A stretch of DNA of 64,000 nucleotides from the NCBI GenBank assembly GCA_038503075.1, contig JBCAML010000002.1, forward strand, positions 1,674,001-1,738,000. Reading direction: 5' to 3'. Shown in pieces: positions 1-9,571 of the stretch (position 1 is its first letter; every line of letters starts with the position of its first letter). This DNA is from Gyromitra esculenta (lineage: Eukaryota > Ascomycota > Pezizomycetes > Pezizales > Discinaceae). The translations under genes and the position numbers were made by a program. Under the pieces are notes generated by a model. It was not told where the DNA came from, did not search any database, and saw only the letters and a list, made by a program, of their open reading frames with translations.

Positions 1-990
1 ACTCCCCGTGAACGGTAGGTGAAAGGTAATAGAAGTTAAGTATAAGAGTTTAGGCTATAAATAGGGTTAGAAGAGAGTCCTATAGGCCTTATAGTGCGCT
101 GTCTTCCAGGGATTAGAACAGGAAAGTACAGACAGCTCAGTATATAGCCAGAATACACGTGCACCTAAAGTACCAAACAGCTAGTTTTATGTCCGAATCC
201 TCCCATGCAGCTTGCATAGTACTCTGTTTGGCAGGAAATTTAATATAAATCTAGCATGTAGTGCGTAATATCTTGGGAATAGAGAATGAGGTCGAACCTA
301 TGAATAGCATAATATTATGTTTATATTATTGCGCGCACGAGGTAATGTCTGTTTGTCACATTTAACATAGGGACAATGTTAAACGTTATTTTTATTTTTA
401 GAGATCCTGCGTTTATTGTGTCTCGTATCTACTAGATAATACATCATTTTTATCTGATATCTCATCTTTTTGTCCGGTATTCCTTGGGTTTCATCACCAC
501 AAATCACTCGATTTTTACTATCAAACCTATGCAGAAATATTGGATGCGAGAGAGAACGACTGCTTGCTTGACTGCTTGTGAGAGAAGGCTCCTCCTTTTC
601 TCCTCTATATACTACATATTCGTGCTTCTAAGGTACTCGTTCTTTTCCTTCCCGAGCTTCCGCTAAGAGCTCGCCCTCCGAGACTTCCCACAGGTCTCCG
701 GTTAAGTACCAGAGTCTATACATATTAGGAAGTCATTTACAACAACCCACAATCAAGCAAACTAGCAGGGAAACCCCGATCTCAGAGGAAATGACAAACA
801 ACAGAGCCGTTCATTGCCCCCTAACTCCCAAACTCCACCCAAGCGAAGAAAAAGAAAAGGAAAAATAACGAGTAAGAGGAGACCCCAAAAAATATCTACA
901 AGAAAAAAAAACTCCCGCTCATCTAAAAAGCAAATGTTGTTAATCACATACTGTCACTCGTTTTTACTCTTTGCATCTCGATTTATGCAC
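1..990. other. intergenic, no gene seen
   Basis: AT-rich sequence downstream of the reductase gene. The short open frames here show no recognisable protein, no codon structure and no splice-compatible extension. It probably includes the reductase 3' untranslated region. Confidence 0.5.
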
Positions 991-2994
991 CTACATGCAA
1001 AACGCCTCACAATGTAGATACACTCCCTGTGCGCCCGTTCCTTTATGTACCGCTCTCTCATCACTCAGTTCTACGACCGCCATCCTTGTTGCATCAATCA
1101 GCCCCGGGGGTCCGCAGACAACGACAGCAGTCTCTCCATAGGCTTTCTCTAGCTGTCTCCTAACGAGTGTCCTCACCGCGGGTCTCCCAGCAACAATGTT
1201 CACCCCCTCAGGCAACGACAGTGATGCAGCTACTGAAGTCGTCCTTTTGAGTTCTGGGGAGAGTTTCGAGCCCCCGCAGCAGCAACAGGCTTTAGGAGGT
1301 GGAGAAGACGCGGATGAGATCGCGTCTTCGTCTTCGAAGGTTTCCTGGCAGCAGCAAATATCACCGCCGCAGAGCGAGCTTTCGGAGATAGTGACATCAC
1401 CGTCTTTTGAGTCTGGATTCTGCAACTGTTTCTTTGCATCCTTCTTTTCGGTGCCTTGATCGCTTGTGTTGTCGGCTGTGAGCAAGTCGTCGCAGGTGAC
1501 ATACACGCTTGCCTCAACTACGAAACCGTTCATCCCCGCAACGCTGTTTATAGCCTCCCTAAGCTCTTTGGAAAACCATTCGATTTGTCCGCGCCCTTTC
1601 ACAACCCATACCAATTTTACTCGCTTGGTTACCACTGGTAAATGCTCTCTCTTCCTTCTTACCAAATCTCGCAGTAACGGTGTAGTAAAGCATGCTCCAG
1701 TCCCGCCGGCTAGGAGTACAACAGTATCAAATTGCTCCATTTCCCGTATCCGCCCATATGGACCGTCGACAACCGCGGTCTTCGTTACATCGGAAACAGG
1801 TGGTAGTGCATCACAGGCGTGAGAAAAGAGCTTGTGGGTTGCACCGGCCTGCGCGCGGATGACGAACTCGAGAGAGTTATCGGAAGGGAGAGAGATGATG
1901 CTGAAAGGATGTGATTGTAATCCAGTGAGTGAAGGAAGAGTAAGGAGAGCGTGTTGCCCTGGGCTCCATTTGAACGGTGGATTTGCAATCGAGACTTTCG
2001 TTGTACGCCCCGACAGCGGGTGAAAAGTTGCCTTGCAAGTAAGAATACGTTTCGATGTTCCGTGGAATAGGCCAAAATTTCTATACATCACGAAACTGAA
2101 TCTAAGGAACCGATCACCGAAGAAGAAGCCTACTGGCAGCCACACAAAGTGCTGCGCAATGGCTGGTGCGTGTAGCATTACCATAGTAACGAAACCGACT
2201 ATGCTGACTATATGCTGCACGACAAAGAACTCATACCGCCAACCTCTCACTGGTGCGAAGCTGCTGAGAACAATCCACAGTAACACACACCATGCTCCAA
2301 GGCCCCGTCTCGATATAGTATCAATTTCGAATTTCCTCGCAATGTAGTCATATTGTGCCCATGTGCGAAGGAAGTGACCGAGATGGATCGATGCGGTAAG
2401 AAACATGCATCGTGCTACCCAGCGGTGGATCCAGTTGAGGCGCTCATAAGATGTGCCCGTTACATAGCCGATTAAATTGCGCTTGCCAGCGAGCAAGAAG
2501 ACCAACGGGAGTTGGGTGATGGTGACCCAGCCGCAGCGCACGGCAATGGCTTCCCAGTTTCGCCGGTTACGTACATTGAAGCCGTAGAAAGCGAGCGAAA
2601 GGAGTAGTGCAAGATTCGCTGCAATTAATAAGGTTCGGCCAAATGGTGGAAGAGTTGCAAGACGCGGGTACCGCTTATGGAGTGAGGGGATCAAAGGTGC
2701 GGTGAAGTAAATTGCTTCACGGGCAATAGCGGTGGTGGTTGCGTACCATCGTAGGACTATATTTTTTGGACGAGCAGGATCTGGTTTTGCATTGGAGACC
2801 GCTGAGATCCTGTATATAGGTGATCAGTACTTATATTTGATCTACAGGGCTGAGAAGGAAACGGACCTTTGGTAATAGATGAGACGGTCAAAGAGGTGTA
2901 TGACTGATGCGAATGTAATGGTACCACCGACAAACATCCAGTATACTTTTGCCATATATGGGTCAGTGGGAAGGTCCATGGACATGCCATTCAT
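991..2994 (-). CDS. ferric/cupric reductase (FRE family flavocytochrome)
   Basis: Two exons (2994-2867, 2809-991; intron 2810-2866) give 648 residues. The family moves electrons from cytosolic NADPH through FAD and two hemes to reduce Fe(III) or Cu(II) outside the cell before uptake. Exon 1 encodes an N-terminal membrane segment; more follow, with heme-ligand candidates His171, His185, His242 and His256 in two helices. HPFS (about 343) is the FAD motif, and GPYG (about 392) and LAGGTG (about 409) mark the FAD/NAD module. Oddities: a linker with eight cysteines (523, 528-530, 551-554) in the cytosolic part, and a C-terminus EAFCM where relatives I know usually end in an aromatic residue. The start is the first of three nearby ATGs (codons 1, 4 and 6). 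The neighbouring CTR and BIM1-like genes suggest copper as a substrate; that is inference. Confidence 0.9.
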
Positions 2995-5717
2995 GATTGG
3001 TGCTTAATGTCTGAGGAACAGCCTTAGATGGGCTTGAGGGTTGCAACGCTGAATGAAAGAGGTGTAGAAACGATGGAAATATGCTATGCTATGCTATGCA
3101 GTGATTTGAATATCGAAAAGCTTGAAGGTTAATGTGAGATGGAGCTGGTAGGTGGAAGCACATAGGACTTGACTCGGAGAAGGGGAGGTGAACAAGTTGA
3201 AACTTGATCAAACGGACAAAATAAGACTAGGGAATGTATCGATAACTGAAAGCCTGACCAGAGAACGTGTCTCTAGGCAAATACCTCAAGAAACAGTCTT
3301 AGCTAAGAGTGAGAGCGAGAAGAATAACACATGGGTATAAACCCGATGCGCATAATATGTTCCTGGTCCACCTCTTATTTCGCAAATTCGACATCCCACA
3401 GTCCCTGACCCGATTCCCAGTTTTCTACAGACCCGTCCTTCTCATAGTGATTGTGATCGCGGGTCTATTGCTTAGCGGGGAGACTCTTGTTTTTCTCTTT
3501 TCCACCCTCGGACGCGGTGTGGGGTTGATTCTTAGTTGGACGTTCCACTTCCCCGTTCTGTCGCCAACCTGCTCACGCTTTGTAGGGATAGGCGCCAGTC
3601 CCGTTTGGGTGGAAACGTGCTCACCCGCTACCAGGGTCCCCTCCCTCCGTTCATCACCCACGCGAAAGAGCTCAAACTGGCGCAAATCTTTGTTCCTGCT
3701 GTTGGTAATATGTGACTTGCGGGATGATTGAGTTCCGAATTATGAAGCGGGGGGCCATTCCTGCAACCAGGCACAAAGTACAGAATACCTGTAAGTGCAG
3801 ATGTTCCCTGTTTCCATTATCAATCTTATCGATAGCCGTGAGCTACCCAGTGGGGTGAATTTCAGTCTGGACGGAACCTGGCGAGCTGAGAAGTGGACAT
3901 GAAGGCTCTTGAGCGACGGAGAGCGGGGAAAGCTCTGCTTATCAGGTGAGAATTGAGATGAAGTGACGTGAAATATTGGAGAATGGCGCGAATTGCTGGG
4001 CTGTTGCATTGTGAGAAAGCACAACAACTAGTACAAACAGGCATCATAGAAAATGACTCGACCCCGGTTTCGACCCTCCGAGAAGTACCTATTTCGTGGG
4101 ATGCAACATTCACGATGCTATACATTCCGAGCTCGGATGATCCCGCCGGGAAATTCCTTGGGCCTGTGTTTCCGAGAAGGCGGGGTCTTGGCTACATATT
4201 CTATGCGGCCAGTCAACGTTTACTTTGCTGTCATTAATAGCTATAGTTTCTGGATGTTACAGAACAGGAAGAGACTGCATAAAAAACTCTTGGCGGCTGA
4301 TTTGTGACCGAAGAATCCACGTAGAGAAAAGTCACTACTGCGGGGAGAGTAGTGACAGGAAGCAATTAACCTAACGCTATTTTGCCATTTAAACATCATT
4401 AAGGCTTCAGTTTTTTTTTGCGTACGGCGTTTCTCTTAGAGACCAGCCGGTTTGTAGATCTTATTGGTTATGCGGCCGGATTAAATTTTCTCCGGTAGTG
4501 GAACATCACAAACTGGCCTAGCCGTCGTCCTTATCCAATGGTATACGTAAAGGTATGATGCTAGCCATACAGTATCTAAGAACTCTCTATGCATCGAAGG
4601 GATGAAAAGCTCCGTCGACAATTGGGATACTATCCTGTATACTATATAGCGTAATTGAATGAGAGGTAGAGATATAAGACAGCTGTGAACTTGCCAAGCG
4701 GACGGGTGAGTGTTGGGCTTAGATCGACGGTGGTGGTATTATGGATGATACGTGGTGTTTTCTGGAATGAAACCCTTACATTCAGGGTGCGCAGAAGCCT
4801 CCTGAAACGTTTTTCGAATGTGTTTTAGAAGTGGAATTGAGGTACCAATTCCCCCTGGCGGGTATCGATCTTTCCCAGTCACGGAGACGAAGGAAATAGT
4901 TTAAAGACTGTTCACAAACCGTCATTTTTGCCGTCACGCCTAAAGTCACTATGAATGCGCGTCACGGATCTTTCCAATGCGAGGTTGGGATTTGCCAGAT
5001 ATGGCATAGCGCTAAGTCCATCAGGGTCCGCGATCTCACTTGCAAGTGCGCTAAAAGGCAGGGATCAGCAGTGACCCAGATCCTAACTCAAATCCTCTCA
5101 AACTGGCGCAACCCGCAAATTAGAATATCTCCCTTCAGAAACAGCCAAGAAGAATATGCATGCTTGTGACGGAAGGACGTTCTGTCACTCACACATCTGT
5201 CACTCTGTTTCTCTTTCTCCACCGTTGCCTGGTATCGAACAAAAACACCCCGCCACCTCCACTCCACAACTGCATTTCGATTCTAGTAGGTCCATCACAG
5301 TATTGTACCAGTTCTGCATTTTTTTTCTCTTCCGGAGAAGGGGTGTTATTTTTTGTTCCTTACATTATCTGGCTCTACGCAAAGTCTCACTTATTTTTCT
5401 ATTGGCTGCAACCGTTTCGAGAAAGGTAGCGGAACGCAGGAACTCCTTGGCTTAGCGAGTGTCGACACACATATAAGACGTATTGATAAGGGATCGCCAG
5501 GAGAAAGCTCCTCCCCCTTAGATCGTTTGGAATTTTAAGCTTACTTTTGATTCTCCGAGGTGTGTTACGTATCCTTAATGTTTAATCTTATTATTTACTA
5601 TTTAATTTCCCCCCATTCTGCTGCATGAGAGAGCTCTAGAAGCCCCTCATAAGTTAAATCCTTTGTTTCCTATCTCGAAGATCTAAAGTAGAAGTATCTA
5701 AATATCTTTTTTTTCAA
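2995..5717. other. intergenic between divergent reductase and CTR genes
   Basis: This 2.7-kb spacer must hold the promoters of the divergently transcribed reductase and copper transporter. A short tandem of ATGCT units lies near 3081-3101. Open frames near 3309-3731 and 4053-4307 lack any recognisable domain or splice structure and are not called. I looked for Mac1/GRISEA-like TTTGCTC elements and saw none here. Confidence 0.5.
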
Positions 5718-6399
5718 ATGCCCAGCCTACCTATCCTTCACCTTCGAGACGCTGCAGAACACTACAACACTATGTCCGACTTCACAAAACACACAGACCA
5801 TACCTCAACGACTACTTCGTCGTCTCCGACGGCCATGGACATGTCCTCTATGGGTGCCATGACTATGACTTTTCACGTGTCCACCACTACTCCTCTATAC
5901 TCTACTGCTTGGACTCCGGCTACAACCGGGCAATATGTGGGAACCGTTATCTTCTTGATCGTGCTGGCGTTCACATTCCGCTTCATGATTGCGTATCGGG
6001 CTGTGATGGAACACAGATGGGAGAAGGCGGAGAAAGCGAGGAAGGTGTTGGTTGCTGGTCGACCAGGAAGTCAGGATAGTGGGATTGATAATCCGAAGGA
6101 GGCGCAGGAGGCGAGGAAAAAGGAGGAAGCAATAGGAGGGTTGTGGGGAGCAAAGAGTTGGCGGTGGAGTGTGGATTTGCCGAGGAGTGGATTGGCGGTT
6201 GTTAATGCGGGTGTGGGATATCTCCTGTGAGTGTTATATCTATCTTGGGTAATGACATAGTGCGGAGAGGATAGCTGATAAACTGTGCAGCATGTTGGCG
6301 GTTATGACAATGAATGTTGGGTACTTTATGGCTGTTTTGGGGGGAATATTCGCGGGAGAGATGGTTTGGGGTAGGTGGACCAAGGCTGGAGACCATTAA
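5718..6399 (+). CDS. CTR-family high-affinity copper transporter
   Basis: Two exons (5718-6226, 6291-6399; intron 6227-6290) give 205 residues. CTR proteins form trimers that import Cu(I) across the plasma or vacuolar membrane. The extracellular N-terminus has methionines 40, 42, 45, 48 and 50, as expected for Cu(I) binding. TM1 spans about 72-94. A charged cytosolic loop (95-150) follows. TM2 begins about 158 and contains the diagnostic MxxxM (Met171, Met175), followed by a glycine-rich TM3 with closely spaced glycines (GGIFAGE). The intron falls immediately before MxxxM, so the unspliced frame hides the signature. A second in-frame ATG at codon 19 is a possible start. It is divergent from the reductase gene, a sensible pairing because CTR imports reduced copper. 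Confidence 0.93.
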
Positions 6400-6789
6400 G
6401 CAAGACGAGATGTGTAAACTGGCGAATGATACCATTGGGATACATACAGAAGAAGGCTTATGGGTGATATAATTTTGGAGGATTTCTGTCTGGGAGGGGT
6501 TCTGGGAGTTTTTGTTTTACCCACAATAAGAATTGAAAAATCTATTGATAATGCAAAATATTTCATAGCTGACTTTTGGTTTGCGATCATGGTGATCTTG
6601 AATCTTGTGCGCATCAAGCCAGAACTTGGGGAGGTGTCATGTTATCACAAAGCCCAATTTTTTCCCGCTGAGCGTGGCACACCCCGCAGACGCACATATG
6701 ATATGCATCAACAACCTTGTTTTCCTCTCACTCGCTTGAGTTGAATGGTCCCAAACAGCTCCAAAGGTAATACGACAGAGATAAGCTAT

Positions 6790-7607
6790 CCCTTAGACCG
6801 TAACCCGGTTTCGGTTGGGCTTGGGACTGGTAATTTTGACCATATACAAGAGTATTTTCTCAACAGCTATTGCTCTAAAAAATTTGCAAATTTTTTAGAC
6901 AATGAAATACCATCTAGATAATATTTATTTTGCACCTTCCCTTTAAAGAAGCATATTTCAGGTCATTGATGTTGGCATTTGTGGAGGCTTGGCGCTATTT
7001 TCCTAAAACTGCGAAAATACAGATGGCTGGGCCTTCTTGTACTACATAATAAGCCTCAAAAATTTCAAGCTTACATATTAGTATTGGAGCAACAAACCTA
7101 GCTAGTATATAGACATCTTATTGTATTTGCAGATTTGTAGGTTATAGAAAATTAAGTTCCTAGTATTACACTACCGTGGATACTTTCCGTCATGACACCA
7201 AAAAACCACTACCTTTCTCCCATGCCATCCCACACATGCAAAAACAATAAATAGCCTCTACAATTGAAAAATTGCGAAGTTAACCTACCCAAGTATTCCA
7301 TAGATAAAAATGGGAAAAAACTCTCTTCTTGTGGGGTTAGAATTGCCTAGGTATTGTTGGCATAAGCTTAATTTACACTAAAAGTGCGCTGGCTTGGCAT
7401 AGTTGAAACCCTACTTTCAAAATTCTCTCAGGAGCCCTACAAATTTACTAAAAATATGAGAATTTCATTGAAGGCTAATTATCTCTTTTTGAGTCTTTCA
7501 GTTATAAAATCAATGGGTATATATGAGGTAGTTGCTGCACAGTTGATGAAAGCCTAAAAAGTAGGTAAAAACCGGTCCCAAAAGGGACCGGTTACGGCTT
7601 AAGGGAA
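6790..7607. mobile_element. candidate non-autonomous inverted-repeat (MITE-like) element
   Basis: The left end near 6790 reads CCCTTAGACCGTAACC, and the reverse complement of the right end near 7607 reads CCCTTAAGCCGTAACC. Both are followed by GGT- and TTGGG-containing sequence, so imperfect terminal inverted repeats extend about 40 nt. The interior is AT-rich with no transposase frame. Just inside the right end is a perfect hairpin (7570-7593) with 10-bp arms starting AACCGG and an AAAA loop. A TTA next to each GxCCGTAACC end could be a 3-bp target duplication, but this is not certain. Confidence 0.4.
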
Positions 7608-7950
7608 ACCAAAATGGATAGAAGACGTGCTGGGTACATCACTGATGTTTGTAATACATGGGCTGCAGAAGATTGACGTGTTATAGAGATCCATGGTACA
7701 GCAATACTTGGAACGATCGTAATGTTGAAAATCCCTAGAGCAGTTCCATTGAATGGGAGTATTAGTTTTAAGAAACTTGCGGGGAAAGCGGGGATCATAG
7801 ATGAGAAGCTCAACGAGTTTTGACATATTTTATATCTTGAAGGTTTTTATATCGTACTAACATGTTAACGCTAACTCAAATACTCCGCTACTCCTTCATA
7901 ACTTATTCTCGCTCTCAACAGCCCATGGGCAGACAGTTAACCACTAATTA

Positions 7951-8522
7951 GATGTCCAAACCAGTTGTGCCATAGCGAAAGCCTATCCGGATCTTAAGTT
8001 CATCGCCCAAGATCGTGCCGATACCCTTCAAGGCCCTCTTACCTAGTTCTCCTAACTATTCCTAGAGCTCAAAGGACATGTGATTTATATGGCACACGAC
8101 TTCTTCAACGAGCAGCCTGTGAAGGGTACGGACGTCTGTTTCCTCTGCAAGACTATGCACGATTGGCCTACAACCGAGTGTGTGAAGATCTTGCAAAACT
8201 TTCTGCAATGAAATCTGGTGCGGGGATCCTACTTTCGGAGTATGTACTTGCGCCTGCTGAAGAGATGATAAAGGCTGAAGAACTAGCTATCCGGTACTAT
8301 TTTATACGCTGCAATAGCTATTTTAGTAGAATATTAACTAGTATGGGTGGTAAACGAATGGATATCTCAATGATGATCTACTCTAGCGTTAAGGAGGGGA
8401 ATCACAAGAAGTTTAGGGAGCTTTTTCAATCAGCAAGTCCGGATCCAGTGCTTAATAAGGAGTATAAAGCAAACGATAGTAAACCGAATAAGATTTTTGA
8501 GCTTAGTACTGCTGAACCATAA
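7951..8522 (+). pseudogene. O-methyltransferase remnant (Methyltransf_2 type)
   Basis: Translation matches the C-terminal half of SAM-dependent O-methyltransferases of the COMT/aflatoxin type. In order: a glycine-loop end followed by AYPDLKFIAQD, then MAHDFF, VKGTDVCFL, the catalytic-His region MHDW, and KILQN; then, in another frame, SGAGILLSEYVL and a C-terminal segment ending at 8522. Two stops at 8044-8046 (TAG) and 8053-8055 (TAA) interrupt the first part, and a frameshift near 8196-8204 separates the parts. No splice sites rescue these breaks. Both stops could come from glutamine codons by C-to-T change, as repeat-induced point mutation would cause. The N-terminal half is missing or unrecognisable. 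Confidence 0.7.
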
Positions 8523-8858
8523 AGATTGGAAATGCAAGTTTTGATACCACCTCCTTTGGCAGATCGGCCTAGAAGAAGTAATCTACGTCCTTATTTGAGA
8601 ATACTTGTTGTAATCGTTGTTGAACCAAAATAACACAATTAAAGGTGGCATTTGAAACATGCATAAGTCTTGCATTGCTAAACTATGTACATCTCAAGCC
8701 TAGAGAGAGAAAGTGCTCACATCAAGAGTGGTATCTAACTAATTATACAATAATTTTGCCCAACCATCCAACCCCGCCCCAGACAGAAAGAAAGAGGGAA
8801 AAAACAGAAAGAGTACATAAAAACATGGCTAATTTCATCAACAGAACTCATCCAAACA
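8523..8858. other. spacer, 3' flank of BIM1-like gene
   Basis: AT-rich spacer between the methyltransferase remnant and the stop codon of the BIM1-like gene. No coding signal seen. Confidence 0.5.
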
Positions 8859-9571
8859 CTAAAACAAGAACCCGAACATAACCAAGGCACCAGCACCAAT
8901 GATACTGCCAGAAAGTTTGGAACCAGCGTTTGTGGAGGTCGTGTGAGAGGGAGAAGTGCTAGTACCAGTGCTGGTACTCGACGGAGAAGCAGAAGTAGGG
9001 ACAGACTCGGCGGAGACGCCAGTAGAGTTGGCACAATCGGTAGTTGTAAGAGGGGGGTCAGAAACAAAAGTGATATCGGCACACTGTTTAATGAACGTTA
9101 GATTTTGGCAATAACTAATAGACTAGAAAAATAAATACTAAGAAAAGGAACACAAACATTGTAAAGCCCACCACCAGTATGTCCCGCCTGAACGACTTGA
9201 ATGGTCGCATTCACACCGTCCGCGATACCTTTGGTCCCTGCTGGGATTGTCAAAGAATTCCAACAGAAAGTCCCCAGCCCAATCTGCAAGAACTCTGGCG
9301 CGATGGTAATGTTAAAGTCGCCAGCAGACGGGTTATTCCCGAGAGCTAAATACACAGCTGTGTCGGCTTCATCGTGGCCAGCCTCGAATTTCAAGACACC
9401 ACCAGTTAATCCCCACGGTGTTCTTACTGCCGATGGAGTATCGAGACCACCACAAGGTCCAGTTGCTTGGGTGGTATCATCATCACCACGTGACGTAGGG
9501 TATTTAAGCTGGAAATGGGCATTCGCAGCTGTGGCGAGCGAAAGAGTGGCAATCAGAAAACTAGACTTCAT
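8859..9571 (-). CDS. secreted GPI-anchored BIM1/X325-like copper-binding protein
   Basis: Two exons (9571-9158, 9083-8859; intron 9084-9157) give 212 residues. An 18-residue signal peptide ends ANA, so cleavage exposes His19 as the first residue (HFQLKYPTSRG), followed by an ATGPCGG motif, a GHDEADT segment holding a possible second Cu ligand, and paired cysteines. This architecture matches the LPMO-like X325 family. Its best studied member, Cryptococcus Bim1, works with CTR in copper import and binds one copper through the N-terminal His. Exon 2 encodes a Ser/Thr-rich stalk and a C-terminal hydrophobic tail, giving a GPI signal. Start chosen: an in-frame upstream ATG (9640) would bury the signal peptide. 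Neighbouring reductase and CTR genes support a copper role. Confidence 0.82.

Noticed and set aside
450..458. TTATCTGAT, reverse complement of the iron-regulator GATA consensus ATCWGATAA.
   Set aside because: It lies 3' of the reductase, not in its promoter, and about one match is expected by chance in 64 kb.
3309..3731. Plus-strand frame of 140 codons with a hydrophobic stretch.
   Set aside because: No ATG-supported start or family match, and it overlaps open frames on the other strand in what is probably promoter DNA.
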